A DNA stretch of 41,630 nt, from the NCBI GenBank assembly GCA_013115145.1, contig JAAPAO010000298.1, positions 1 to 41,630 on the forward strand, given 5' to 3'. Source of the stretch: Perkinsus chesapeaki. Taxonomy: Eukaryota > Perkinsozoa > Perkinsida > Perkinsidae. The translations under genes were made by a program, and so were the position numbers. Below the pieces are notes generated by a model, which was given only the letters and a program-made list of their open reading frames with translations, did no database searches and had not been told where the DNA came from. Below are positions 20,738 through 32,763 of the stretch, one piece after another (within the stretch, counting starts at the first letter, position 1; the number at the start of each line of letters is the position of its first letter).

Positions 20738-23160
20738 ATGATGTCCTCTCCCTCCCGTCGATCTATGGCGACTCTTCGTCGTGTTAGCCCTAGAGCAGTA
20801 AGGGCATGTGTACCGCGTAGGGAAGTAGAAAAGAAATGGCATAATCTTGGAGAGTTTACTATGACTGAATCTGATAATGCTGCTTTTCGTGATACAAGGG
20901 TAAGTAGGTGAGTATTCAACCTAAGATACTCTCTATAGGCCCGTGATACAGTAGCACTCAATACCATCACCAAGTACGGTACTTCTGAGCCAGAGCCTAT
21001 CGACTGGAAACGTTGGGAGAAGGAGGTCGGCGGTCTTCCTGGTGCGCTATATGTTATTATATATGTTAGATTACCCATAAGGAGCTTGTTACTTCATTAA
21101 AGTCCTTCTACACTCAGAACATGCAGATGTTGGACGACTTTGCTCAAGAGGATCACAAGAAGGCTGTTAAGGATGTTTGTAAGCTTGTAATTTCATACCG
21201 TATTCTTCTACTTGACTCAACCAGGTGGCTCTTGGGAGCTCTTCGATGAAGCCGTGGTGTCCTGTGAGGACAGTGTAAAGACCTCTGAGCAAATTGTGAA
21301 GAACGGTGCCCGAGCCCTATACATTAGTTTCAACAACCCTCCCATCTCCCATGCTACCACGTCTGAATGGTTGGATGCTGATCAGTAATGATAACAAGAA
21401 TAATATAATGCTAATATATCCGTAATAGGTACTGGCAGGCATTTGTAGAGAAACATATGTATCATGCTAACTATCTCAATGCCCTTGCTGAGGATCCTGA
21501 GAGTGCTGAATATATAAAGGGTATTGAGGATACTACTATGAAGCAATGGCATGTACTAAGGGCCTGCCTACACGGTGAAGGGGGATCATGGTGGCTTCTT
21601 GTCAGACATGGGATGATCGTGGTGTCACTAATCATAATAATAAATATCTATACCAGAGGCCAAGCTTCGAGGTAGGCTCCTCATTAAGATCCTTGTGTGT
21701 GGTATAAACTATTTAGTACTATGATCTCTATCGTGGACCATTAATTGAACATATGATATTCTATCTTACTAAGACTGGTGGTGATGCCCGTACATTCCCA
21801 GAATTGATGCCTCATCAATGGTTTGCTGAGATATATAATAATAGGTATCATACCACCTACCAGCTCTCAACTATGAAACCTATACACCACCATCTATTAG
21901 GTTTGAAATGTACTCGGTGCTTCAGCGTCGTAGAAGAGCCTTCCAAGAGTCATCTCTCTCTCGAGAGGCTCACTTGGATTTAGCTCCTGCCCATATGGAT
22001 AGTGATGGGGAACAGTAGTAGCTATTAGACCATGCTATGGTGTAGCAAGTTGCTTAGGTATTATGAACGTTTATTGTCTCGTGAGGGCAGTATGGTAGAG
22101 CTATCTGCAGCTAGGCTCATGGGTAGTACATGTTAAAGTTGTTGATCGTGCTGGTAATAGGAGGTTTATTAGGTAACTTTATATTCCTTAATGATGCTGC
22201 TATACCTGTCCAGACACAGTCTGCTCTATTACGTGTAACACAAGAGCGTCCTAATGGAAAGTAAGCAACGTTGTGAAGAGTACGGTATGACATGCACTCA
22301 GGTTCTACTCACTTGGTGATGATGTAAACTGTCTTTTCTATGTACCTGCTGATGCAGCTGTTGGCGAGGAGGTCTGCCCAGTAGAGGCATTCAATACGTT
22401 TATGGACTATATTAAGCTCACTGGTAGAGCATCCCTGAGGCATGGTTTGAGTCTACGTTGTTGTCAGGTCGCAGGTTCAATCCCGGGTACAGTCAAGCTC
22501 TTAATATATTCCATCGTACCCTAGAGACAAGGAAGCCTGGCTTAAACGGTCGCTGGTTCCAAGTAGAAGGTGAAAGCCAAGCTGATGCTTTCCTTAGAAG
22601 GCTTAAGGTAACACAAGTAGCTTAGTATTTGTTACCTTTGTATTAGTCTGATGATCCTCATAAGCCAGTCTATAATGAGTATGTCGCAGAGCTTAAGGAG
22701 AGATGGGCTAATAAGAAGGAGATAGCCGATAAGGATGTTATGGCTAAGTTGATTGATGTGGAACAGAAGTATAGGAAGGAGTGCTATGACTTTGATACAT
22801 TGCTTATGTCAATGAATGAAGAGGTTAGTGCAGAGGTAAAGGAGAAGGCTCCGGAGTATGAGAGCCTTATGGATAATGGTAATACAATAAAAAGGGGTTT
22901 GCGGAGGGGGGTATTTAACTATTAGATGGTATGACACATATGATGGCTGATGGATCTATTGTTGCTATTGATATTGAAACACGTGAAGGGTTGGGTAACC
23001 AGCAGCAGCTACTTTCTAGAATGACAGAATTTGAGGCTAGTAAGTCCTATATGTTATCAATGATTATGTACCCTTTGATATAGGTAAGGATAAGTTCGCT
23101 GAGAATGTTAATCATACGAAGACGGGTCTTGATACCAAGAGACCTCAACAACCTCAATAA
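20738..23160 (+). CDS. Large probable mitochondrial protein, possibly an ATP synthase-associated subunit
   Basis: The start MMSSPSRRSMATLRRVSPR is Arg/Ser-rich and acid-free, a likely mitochondrial presequence. About 14 short introns separate exons that read on as TITKYGTSEPEPIDWKRWEK, LPGELVTSLKSFY, WELFDEAVVSC, ADQYWQAFVEKHMYHANYL, YDLYRGPLIEHMIFYL, NFIFLNDAAIPVQTQ, IPEAWFESTLLSG and YVAELKERWANKKEIADK, ending RPQQPQ with TAA at 23158-23160. The IDW..WE....PG....L...Y pattern recalls ATP synthase peripheral-stalk subunit d. Alveolate ATP synthases carry many lineage-specific subunits, so this is a fair but weak guess. Total length is roughly 630-700 residues, much larger than subunit d. The junction near 21650-21725 could not be made to fit a standard GT-AG pair in frame. 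Confidence 0.6.
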
Positions 23161-23401
23161 CAACAACATTGAGCTGTTGTTGCTGCGGGACGTGCTGATC
23201 GTTTTTAGAAGCTTCTCATAGTCATTGTCGTGGTGGTGGTGGTGGTCGTCGTCGTCGTTGTAGTAGTCGCATTATTGGCCCCTTACGATGATGACATTGT
23301 TGCTGCTGCTGCAATATCATTATTTAGCGTGTTTCGGTTATGCTCCGTGTTGTTGAGTTTAAAGTGTGTCAAGCTTGAACTAGGTGTTGCTTCTTATTTT
23401 A

Positions 23402-26341
23402 ATGGTTGATATACCTGTGCCCCCAACTACAACTCGTCATCCTGATATAACATTTATTATTTCCTATTTAACCTCCTCCTTCTCTTCGTCTACCCGTTCC
23501 AAACGTCTGGCCTTACTCGGATGCGTCTTCGCCTGTGTAGCAGCCTGTGTTGCTGCTTTATTATTAGTATTATCGAATCGGGGCAAGTCATGGCATAGGT
23601 TACGTAGATCTAGATTGGTATTAGCAAGACTTGCTTCATTATTGCTCACAGAGTGGAAGCTACTATTGCGGTAGGCAGCATGATGATGATGATGCATATC
23701 TGACCACTAAAGTGTAATTAGGATAATATCAACAGCGTGTCGATCAACCTCAGAGTTAAGGGTACTCCTTGAAAGGATTGACCGTGCCTTAACAGAGGTA
23801 GTCATTAACCTCCTCCTCCTCATCCATCAGCTACTGCCTGTACAGGTCCTAGCTGATCGTGATATGGTTGGTTTGGCTGTTGCTAGTTCTCAAAGGAATC
23901 AGGCTAGCAGCAGCCCTAATGCCTCAACAGTAGGGTTACCAGGGCTTGGTCATAATGGTCAAGGAAGGAAGCTGAAGCCAGCAGCTACTATGGCACTGCA
24001 TGAATTCAAGAGGAGCAAACGTAATAGACTGGTTGGGTGTAGTTAAATATGGTGCAGATTGTGTAACTTTCGGTGGCACCAGGATTGCAGGGGGAGGTGT
24101 ATCTGCTCCTGAGGAATCACGTCCTGAATCTAGTGCAGAGGATATCTCTGAAGAAGAGGTAATGCATGCTTCAACCTTTGGGTTTGGTCACTACTGAGGT
24201 TTAGGGTTGTAGCCCACAAGCCAGACTGGAGGCAGCTCAACGCCGTTATAACAGAGGGGAGACATTACCAACCCTACAGCCACGTAGAGATGTAATGCAT
24301 TGTATCATCATCAACTGGGGGTAGTTATAGTAGCATATGTCAGCCAGCAGAGGTCCTTCATAATGCCCTTGAATCGGCAAGTAAGGTTGGAGGAGGATCT
24401 ACTAGCAGCAGACAGAAATCATATGATGTTCATGGATCATCGTCTTCGTCACCACCTGCCGATCTTGACGGTACTGAGGGGGGTTAGGTTGTATATAAGT
24501 TGGGTATAGGATCCAGTAGCCCATCTGCTGTTGAACTGTTGGATGGCTGCTGCCTCAACTATTATTATGTTGTTATTCAGTACCACCACTGAAGCGTAGG
24601 CTATTTGAAAGCCTTCGTATATTATGTATTGATATTGGTGGTACTAGAACTAAGTTTATGTATGAACACGGTAATAAAAGAGTATTATTACCAGCAGCAG
24701 ATAGCGCACAGCTATGGGATAAACCTAATAGATTAGAGAGTTTAAGGAAGAGATTAGCATCACATTTGGTAGTAATAGCACTAATAAAAATAGGCTAACC
24801 CTGCCACTAGAGGCTATATGTGTGTAGATTGGATCAACATCTGATGAGGATATGGATTCAACTGATGGCCCTGATGATGATGAGCCAGGAAGGCCACCTA
24901 GCCCGTATATTAGGCAAAGGCAGCTACCGGTCGCCATGCACCAGATTGATAGAGTCGTATTCTCTGTAATATATCTGCTACTGCTGCTGCTGCTGGTATT
25001 GGTATTACTCTTGGATGGTATTCTGGATGATAGGTACCTGGTACGGTAGAGTTGACCACGGACTTGGATAAAGAGGATATGTGTACGGTAAAGAACATGC
25101 CCAGCTTATCGCCTCTATTTAGAGGGTAGTCAGCATGGTAACGGATGATTCTCATGTGATCTACGGCAAACAGGTTTAACTTCAAAAGTGCCTTCTCGGT
25201 CCTATTCCCATGTGCTAAGATATACGCAGTTGCTGATAACTTAGCAGCAGCCATGGGGGTTGCATGTATGCCTAGATGCAGGAACCTGAGTGCAGGACTA
25301 GTAGTGGTACTTGGTACAGCACCAGCAGCAGCTACATTCTTCCGACCACCATCAAATGGTGTACATCATAGACATGCTCTTAGTGCTAAGACTATAGAGC
25401 TGGCTATGTGGCAAAGTTGGATATGGTTTACTAAGATGCCATTAAACGATCCATATGGGTAAGGCTCATGGATTAGAGGGGCTAGGGGATAGCTAGAGGT
25501 GTCAGATACTGTGGTGGATTGAAGGTTAGTGAGGATGGGAAAATAATACAATTAAAGGATCAGAATCAGTACTGGGGGATAGGGTTGCCACCCGACATGA
25601 TTGGGGTGAGGGTATTTAGAATGTAATTTATTCACTGTGGTAGGTGCAAGATACCTCATCATCAAGCTAGGATACGCTTTGCTTTGGATACTCTAACATG
25701 GAAAAGGCTAAGAGGAAAGCATCCTGATCTTCCTAAGGAGGTAATAGTAGGATAGGCTTTGAGTGTTATGGGTGATTGATAGATGCAAGGGAATCTATCC
25801 GAGGCAGAGGCTACTAAGGTATGGTGTTCTAGGGTACAAAGTATGGTTAATGTTATGGCACAAAGGTTTCATGGTGTATATGGTCCACCTGATATAGTGG
25901 TAGTAGGATTGAGGGAGGGGAGGATGAGGGGATGGGTTGAGTAGGTATTACTAGGAGGTAACTCGTTACGATGTAAAGGGCAAGTTAATGAGGCTGAATA
26001 CTTTGACCCTGATTGTTCAAGTAAGCTTGGGAGCGGGAGGATGATGATGGTCGTGTTTGATATCCTTTTGATGATAGGATCTATACCGGTAAGGGTTCCT
26101 GTGATGATACCAGACTCGGATAGCGAACAACAATTACTACATATGTCTGGTCTAGCACAAGCTGCTGCTTATAGGATACAACAAGTAGTATTGTAGAGAG
26201 GCTGTTGTAATAGTTATAAGGTTGGATGTTGTTGTTGTTGTTCCTTAATAGGTCCATGCACCTGGCCCTGATCCCTTAGCTAGGGGATGGACTAGAGGTG
26301 GAGAGATATATCTATGGCAGAGAAGGCCTGAGATATTGTAA
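23402..26341 (+). CDS. Membrane-anchored ASKHA/ROK-like kinase relative
   Basis: The first exon encodes a single strong hydrophobic segment (LALLGCVFACVAACVAALLL, about residues 38-57) after a short N-terminus. Long Ser/Pro/Glu-rich linker exons follow. From about 24581 the frame reads LRILCIDIGGTRTKF, the phosphate-1 loop of the actin/hexokinase/Hsp70 ATPase fold as seen in ROK-type sugar kinases. Later exons give AKIYAVADNLAAAMGV, LVVVLGTAPAAATFF, GVYGPPDIVVLLGGNSL and IPDSDSEQQLLHMSGLAQAA, which match the C-terminal half of ROK-like folds. The end is TAA at 26339-26341. The join into the kinase part at 24546-24580 needs a GC-AG intron. If that join is wrong, there are two genes (23402 to about 24600, and the kinase). 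Substrate is unknown. Confidence 0.65.
24546..24580 (+). other. Candidate GC-AG intron
   Basis: Removing GCTGCTGCC...GTTATTCAG (35 bases) joins AVELLDV to PPLKRRLFESLR in frame and links the Ser-rich exons to the kinase-like domain. No GT donor nearby gives the needed phase. GC donors are known at low frequency in eukaryotes and more often in dinoflagellates. Confidence 0.4.
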
Positions 26342-26541
26342 CTGCTACTACTGCTCTTATTTATTATTAGTACCATTAGGGTCATTATTATTTTTACCAT
26401 TCTCCTGCACTATGGCTTTCCTATCCACTATCACCTTTATTTGATTGTCTCCCTCGCACATCTCACTTCTCCTCCTCCTTTGGAGCTATTAATATTGTTA
26501 TGTTAATACACCGTCACAACCTTTATAGTTTAATCCTTCCA

Positions 26542-29504
26542 ATGACCGAGTCCATATCCATTCTTCAAAGGTTAGAGGAGGTAACCACCCGCCTGGAGCA
26601 GCTATACAGTGCTAGTAGCAAGGCAGCAGCAGGGCCTTCAGCTAATAGAGGGTAGGAGGGAGGAGGACGAGGACACAGGTGGCTTTGGATGGTGGCACCA
26701 TTAGGCCTCCCCCACCACCAGAGTTGCCGGATTTTATATCAGACTTTGACAGAAGGATGTGCCCAGTGTTGGAGGGTGTGGTTAAGGCCGGTCGGGGTGT
26801 TGGTGTGGAGGCGGTAGTGTTGGCTACTGAGAAGTATGTTGAAAGTGTGAAGATGTTAAGGAATGTAACAGCCTACAAGGAAGGTCAATTGGTTAATCTT
26901 TGGTTTGGTTCAGTTGCTATTGTTAACTAGTATAGCTAGTAAGCCTGGTGATGCAGATTGGCAGTTCGTATTAGCACCTGTCATGGAGCTAGGGAAGGCT
27001 GTCGGAGCTCTAGGTGGGCGGGCATGCCCAGTAGAGTATGTACTACATATTAAGGGTACTGTAGAGGCTATGAATATTGTAAGGTGATGATAGGTTGGGT
27101 ATATGGGTTATGTTATAATTACTAGGTTATGGTATTTGTTACACCTGGTAACCCAAAAGCAGTCATAGCTAACTGTTTGGAGAGTGCTGACTATTACTTT
27201 ATGCAGGTATTATATAAGGGGATGTATCTTCCACCTGCACAAGGATTGTCTTCCAGCTCTTCACTGCTGCCATAGGTGGTTGGATAGATCCCAGGTCATT
27301 ATTTGACTTCACCCTCTCTCGTTGAAATGCATAAACTAATTCGACACCTGATCTGGAACTTTACTGGTAGAGCAACCCGAGCACTAATTATAAAATCTAA
27401 TATATTAGAAGCATAATAGAAAGTAGTTTAATAGGAAATATATTATTAGACGAAGCACGAAGTGCATTCTGTATCGTAATGATGTTGTATTACTTGAAGA
27501 TTGATCAGGTATTGAGACGTAAAGTGGATGTGGAGTCGTCGTGGGTTAAGGCTATTAAGGGTAGTCTTACAGCTTTAATGGACTACTTTAATGATGATGA
27601 AAGATATAAAATGGGTATCATGTGGAAGGTTAATAGTGGTGTAGCAGCTAAAGAGTAAGGTACATACTGTTATATCTGCTGTATTGTTATTGTTATAGTT
27701 TCCTTACCAAGCATGTCTTGACGGCAGCACCCTGGCCAGCTAGTATAGCATCCCCATCAGCACCAACAGCTAAGGGACATGCTCCACCACCACCACCTCC
27801 AAGTAGTAGACCTGGATAGGAAATAATAAGGAAATACGTTTACACGTCCCAATACTAAGAAAGCAGTCATGTCCTTTCGGTGAGGGAATCTTACAGCTTG
27901 AGATATTAAAATAATACCTCACCACTGTTAAATGGTGATGTTTCAGATGCTAAGGGTAAAGCCCCACCACCACCGCCACCTTCAGGAGGGATGGCTAATG
28001 GAGGTAGGATGTATGTTATCTGTTGGATATGGCCCCTCTGTAGCTCCACCTCCTCCTCCTAGAGCTGGTGCTGCCCCAGCACCTGGTGGAATGGCTGCGG
28101 TAATAAGGGGTAAGGGTTCATTGAGTAGGCGGCAAGTGTTAGGTATTCGCTGATATACGTAAGATTGGTACAGAAGGTAAAAGCTTAAAGCATGTAACTA
28201 AGGATATGAAGAGTAAGAATATTAAGCAATCACATGTACCGGATAAATACCGTAAGTAGTAGTCTGGTCTTAATTAGCAGGGCAACTGTGGTCTAGTTAC
28301 AGCTGTCAATGGTAATGGCTCATCAAAAAGTGGATCTGTGAAGGCACCTGAAGGAGGGCCTACTGTAAAACCTCCTCGCTGTGAGGTAATGGAGCTGCTA
28401 GGCAGGGTGCTGGGCTAAGGGAAGGGTACGTATTAGGTGCTTAGGGATAATTGGATAGTAGAGAACTACGTCAATCATCCGGAGGTGTTGGAGCTACCTG
28501 ATGTAACTATGAAGCAATTAGTTTATATATCCAACTGTACTAAAACAACTGTGCAAATACCAACTAAGGTAACTCTGAAGAGTAAGGAGCTTACCTAATG
28601 GTTACTCAGTGTAAATCGGTGTGTATTGATGGATGTAAGAATGTACAGCTGGTGTTAGATAGTGTCATATCATCTGTTGAATTAGTTAACTGTGAGAGGT
28701 AGCAGTACTATACTTCATAACCATAACCCTTTGTCCTTATGTCAGTTGCCGTGTTCAAACTATTGGCTGTGTACCTTGTGTTAGCATTGACAAGTGTTCA
28801 GGGGTAATATCTAGTAGTTTATCGCCCATTCACAGCTTCTAGTCCTCCTTCTACTCTATAGGCGACACCAATATAATGCTTGTTGGTATGTTATTAATTA
28901 TAGAGGCTTCCTCTTAGTATACCAAAGCTCAATTAGAATATAGGACATTACGTTTAGAGGCTCGGAAGAGGAAAATATTGCCTCGGTTTATATTAGGCAA
29001 TTCTACGGCTATGTGATAGTGTGAATACTCTGTATACTCTGTTAATTAACGAAAGCTGTTGTAAAGCGGCGGCGCTACGATATGTTACTATTGTCTGTTG
29101 TGTTAGCTACTGCAATATCATTAGTAACTGTCGGTAGTAGGTTCAACTATTCTTATCAAAGGCATCTTTAGACTGTGCTATTACTACTAGTAAGAGCTCT
29201 GAGATGAATCTTAATATACCTATGTAATAATGATATTATACAAGTTAGTAACAGTACGTGTGGTTAGATCGGATGATGGAGAATATAAGGAGATGCCTAT
29301 ACCAGAGCAGTTTGTTCATAAGTTAACAGCGGCTGTTGAGGATCCTACCAAAGCTAAGCTACACAGTGACGTTTCTGATCTGTAATAATAATGCTTGTCT
29401 ATAAGTAATTGGTAGTATCTATGCAGGTACGCATGACTGAGGGGAGTTCCATTGTTAAGTCAGATAATAATGCAATACATACTACTACTATACGAATTGA
29501 TTAA
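26542..29504 (+). CDS. Cyclase-associated protein (CAP/Srv2), actin-monomer regulator
   Basis: CAP recycles ADP-actin from cofilin and promotes nucleotide exchange. Exons in order give MTESISILQRLEEVTTRLEQ (the N-terminal oligomerisation helix), the helical folded domain (LPDFISDFD, ADWQFVLAPVMELGKAVG, ESADYYFMQ, VESSWVKAIKGSLTALMDYF, MWKVNSGVAAKE), two polyproline tracts near 27785 and 27970-28070 that should bind profilin or SH3 domains, and the C-terminal CARP beta-helix domain (DNWIVENYVNHPEVLELPDV, CKSVCIDGCKNVQLVLDSVI, VQTIGCVPCVSIDKCSG, IVKSDNNAIHTTTIRID). The end is TAA at 29502-29504. Apicomplexan CAPs known to me keep only the CARP part, so a full-length form argues against an apicomplexan. 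Many short introns; not every junction was resolved. Confidence 0.9.
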
Positions 29505-29583
29505 TCATGCCTTTTCTTCCATATCTCATTTATTGTGTTGAAGTAGTGTCGGCTATTGGCATCTATAGTGTACACTGTCCTTC

Positions 29584-32500
29584 ATGGATACTTCGTCATC
29601 CACCCCTACAGCAGCTGCTGCTGTTGAAGGCAGTGAGCCTATAAAGGAAGTAGATGCTCCTAAACTAGTGCTGAATGCTAAGAGGAAGTGTGCACTTGTA
29701 GTCGGGTTCAATGGTAATAACATCTGGATGGTTTTGGAGTCTTTGGCTCTTTGTAGGATAGTATTTAATGTACGTTAGAAAGACTGAAGGGCTCTGAATG
29801 AGGGCCCCAGGTCTAGACAAAGATACTTTTAAGTGAAATGCCTAGTGTAAGATTCATGTTATTCACTAAAGGCTTTCCAACTCATTGTTGATATTGTGAG
29901 AATAACAATGCTAGGGGCTCTCAAATAGTTCCATGAAAGAAAGGCGCCCAGAGAAGTTTAGAATTGCCATTATTTTTCGACCTTCTCTTTACTTCTCGGC
30001 CATTTTGTGTGTCGTATTGCTGTCTCAAGGTACCAAGTACCGTGGCCTGCAAATGAACGTAGATAACTGTGATCGTGTAGAGTATGTTGAATCTGATCTA
30101 TTAGCAGCAATGAAGAAGGCAGGTGTGGTTAAACCTGATGTAACACGTTTAGATGAGATACAATGGACTAGGAGTAGTAGGACTGATGCTGGAGTAAGCA
30201 GTACTTAGAGAAGGAACAAAAGGATACTTGTTGTTGTGGTATAGGTATCAGCAGCAAGAATAGTAGTGAGCGCTAAGATACTTGTGCATGAAGGCCCTAA
30301 TGTTAAGGGTAATAGACAAGCAGATCATGTTAATAGGACGTAATAAGCATATTAACAACTATAGCTGGTTGATTGGTGTTATTAGGTATCCTGAGATAGT
30401 AGATGCTATTAATATGTACTTACCTAAAGAGATAAGAGTATTCAACTGTATGAAGATATGTGCTAGTTTTAATGCACAGAAATCATGTAGTGTATTGGGA
30501 AGGCTGATACAGAACAGGCTAACATACTCGACTAAACATTTCGAAGTCACTGTTATGCTGCGCCGCCCAGCGTCCCTAGATCGCTGAAAAGTCGTATCCC
30601 CATCCATCTGTTGTATGATTCACGAGGATCTCGTCCTTAGGGTCACCACATATATATTCATTTTTCCTTTTAAGGTAACTGGCGGCATTACTCCTACTAC
30701 ATGCCAGCCTCATTAGCTGGTGATGTTGATAACCTTAAAGAGGCACTTGCTCAGTTTACCAATGCCCATAACTATCATAACTTTACTAATCTTAGTGTAA
30801 GGGAGATACGAAGGGCTAAGGAAAGGAAGGCTAAGAAAGCAGCAGCTAAGAAGGATAAACACTGGGGTAGGTGATGATGAGAAGGGGAATGATGATGATG
30901 GATAGTTGTTGCTCAGAGGATGGACCTAAGAAGTCACCGGCTACCTCTACTGATGAGGGGGAGGTTAAGTCAGCTTCAGAGACAACAGAGGAGAAGCCTG
31001 AGAAGACTAAGAAGGCTACACCAGAGGAATCTAGTGCTGCCGAACAGGCTAAGAGGGATGCTAGTAAGATGTACGCTGATGGTGTTACAGCACAGCTTCT
31101 GGACAGGCTCTGAGGAGAAGGTTGAAGAGCCAGCGGCTAAGAAGGCACGTATTGAGCAGCAACATCAGCAGCAGCAGAAGCCAGTAGTGGTTGCTAAGAG
31201 CGATGATGACACCGATGAGGATATGTCATCACCAGAGCAAGGAGGCACCTACATGCCATTCAGTGGTGGGGAAATGGACTGGTAGATAGTAGGCAGCTCT
31301 TTATTAGGCTCTTTACTACCTAGGCTACAAATACTACTAGATCAGTGTAACAGTGCCATACACAGTTTTACAGCAGCACCATTAGAGATGGATAATGGGG
31401 AGAAATGGGTAAGGGTTGATGTTAGAGGACAGTTCTTCCTGTAAGACCACCGTATGGTATATAATGATGCTTATTAATATGGTATAGGTACAACCAAATA
31501 AGGTTAATGATAGGGGCGGCGATAGCCTATGCTAGAGGAGTGTTCCCTAGTATCATATGTATACAGTTTGCTATTGATACCAAGTAGGCACGGTAGATCC
31601 TTCCTCTAGGGGAGTACTGTTATTATCAGTTATAAGTTCCATTCGCCCCTAGCACCGGCATGTGGCCTGATACTACATACTAGTGGCTTTACTGGTATGG
31701 ACACAAGAGCTGGGTATGCTATTATGGAGCATGGCCATCATCACAGTGTAATCGTAGCTATGCTATGGCGCAGTATCATTGATATAGGCAATCGGTGAGT
31801 CAAAGCCTCCAAAGAGCGCTGTGTATGAGTTCCTATCTGAAGAGCAGCAAGAGGAGGCCGATAAGTTCCTAAAGGCTGAGATACTACCAGAAGTGAGGTA
31901 GCTTAACTATGCTTTTTGATATTGTTAATGTATGACTCAGACGACTGTGGCTCGAATCTAATGTCGAGAAAGAGTTTGAGGATGAATGGTTGAACAATGC
32001 TGTCCCTATCACTGATGAGGATGTGGCCCTGATGGCAGGAGCTGTAGAGGAGGCACGTGAGGCGGCGAGTAGGCAAGGATTAGAGCTTCGGACTTTACGG
32101 TATGGCTGTAGGGAACAACGAACCATGTAAGCATCTTGAAGCAAGGGAGAATAAGGTGAAGTCGGTGAAGGAGACCATAGAGAAGCAGGAGACTGATTTG
32201 GCAAACGATGAAAAACGTCAAAGGCGAGGCCTCGGCTTGAAGCTACCTGATGCAGTTAAACGACAGAAGCTTCTCATTGCGGTAAGAGAGTACTTGAGGA
32301 GCAGTAGCAGTGCTGCCTCATACTGCTGTTCTAGCTACTGCCTAATCGTACAGCGAGTGATATCCTATGCACATTCCCTGATGAGATCCTTCCTGGACCA
32401 CGGCTGTACAACATAACTCTTAGAGTGGCATGGTAAGCATGAGTTAAGCACCTTGTCTTCCTGCTGCTATCGCTGTGTTTCCAGGGCTATAGTATTTGGA

Positions 32501-32755
32501 GAGTATGGTCTATCTGCCAGCTCTGGTGTTGATGATATAATGAAGGCAGTAAGGGAACAGGGTATTATTAAGCTAGAGCACGAAGGAAAGGAAATTAATA
32601 TAATGGCTGGGTATAATAAGAAGGAGAAGCAACATCATCATAACAACAAAAATAGCCCTTCCCTCCACAAGCAGCAGGAGGAGGAGGAGGAGCCCGGTGA
32701 CTCGACACCTCCACCACAGAAGCCCATAGAGAATACAGAGCCTGTTACTGAGTAG
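29584..32755 (+). CDS. tRNA pseudouridine synthase of the TruA/PUS1 family, with C-terminal extension
   Basis: PUS1-type enzymes isomerise uridine to pseudouridine in tRNA and some other RNAs. Blocks seen in order are KCALVVGFNGTKYRGLQMN, the catalytic-aspartate motif SSRTDAGVSAA, YPEIVDAINMYLPKEIRVFN, FNAQKSC, WRHYSYYMPASL, NAHNYHNFTNLSV, then an acidic Lys/Glu-rich insert (30920-31285) inside the domain, then VDVRGQFFLYNQIRLMIG. A C-terminal region (LWLESNVEKEFEDEWLNN then VKSVKETIEKQETDL) extends well beyond the usual end; an intron at 32100-32149 keeps it in frame. It ends with TAG at 32753-32755. Two introns are far longer than the local norm (316 and 185 bases), and one candidate is only 25 bases (31082-31106). 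The extension could instead be a separate gene starting at 32102. Confidence 0.88.
29714..30029 (+). other. Unusually long intron 1 of the pseudouridine synthase gene
   Basis: The join FNG to TKYRGLQ across 316 bases restores a conserved block. This is about six times the usual intron size here. It holds two GGGCTCT copies and two CTGA tetramers but no clear box C/D or H/ACA pair that I could establish. Confidence 0.7.
30490..30674 (+). other. Long intron (185 bases) in the pseudouridine synthase gene
   Basis: Joining codon AGT across GTGTATTGGG...CCTTTTAAG gives CSNWRHYSYYMP, as expected for the family. The intron is long for this locus and has a GC-rich middle (near 30550-30600). Confidence 0.65.
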
Positions 32756-32763
32756 ACTGCAAT

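Noticed and set aside
22424-22496. tRNA-like sequence with A-box (TGGTAGAGCA) and B-box (GGTTCAATCCC)
   Set aside because: The T stem and anticodon stem do not pair, and the stretch is cleanly coding (IPEAWFESTLLSG then RRFNPGYSQALN) after an intron acceptor at about 22429.
24910-25254. 114-codon minus-strand frame
   Set aside because: It is antisense to kinase-like exons that join in frame with family motifs on the plus strand.
32102-32130. Separate overlapping gene starting at 32102 within the pseudouridine synthase end
   Set aside because: An intron at 32100-32149 joins both parts in frame (LELRTLRENKVKS), so one gene is simpler.
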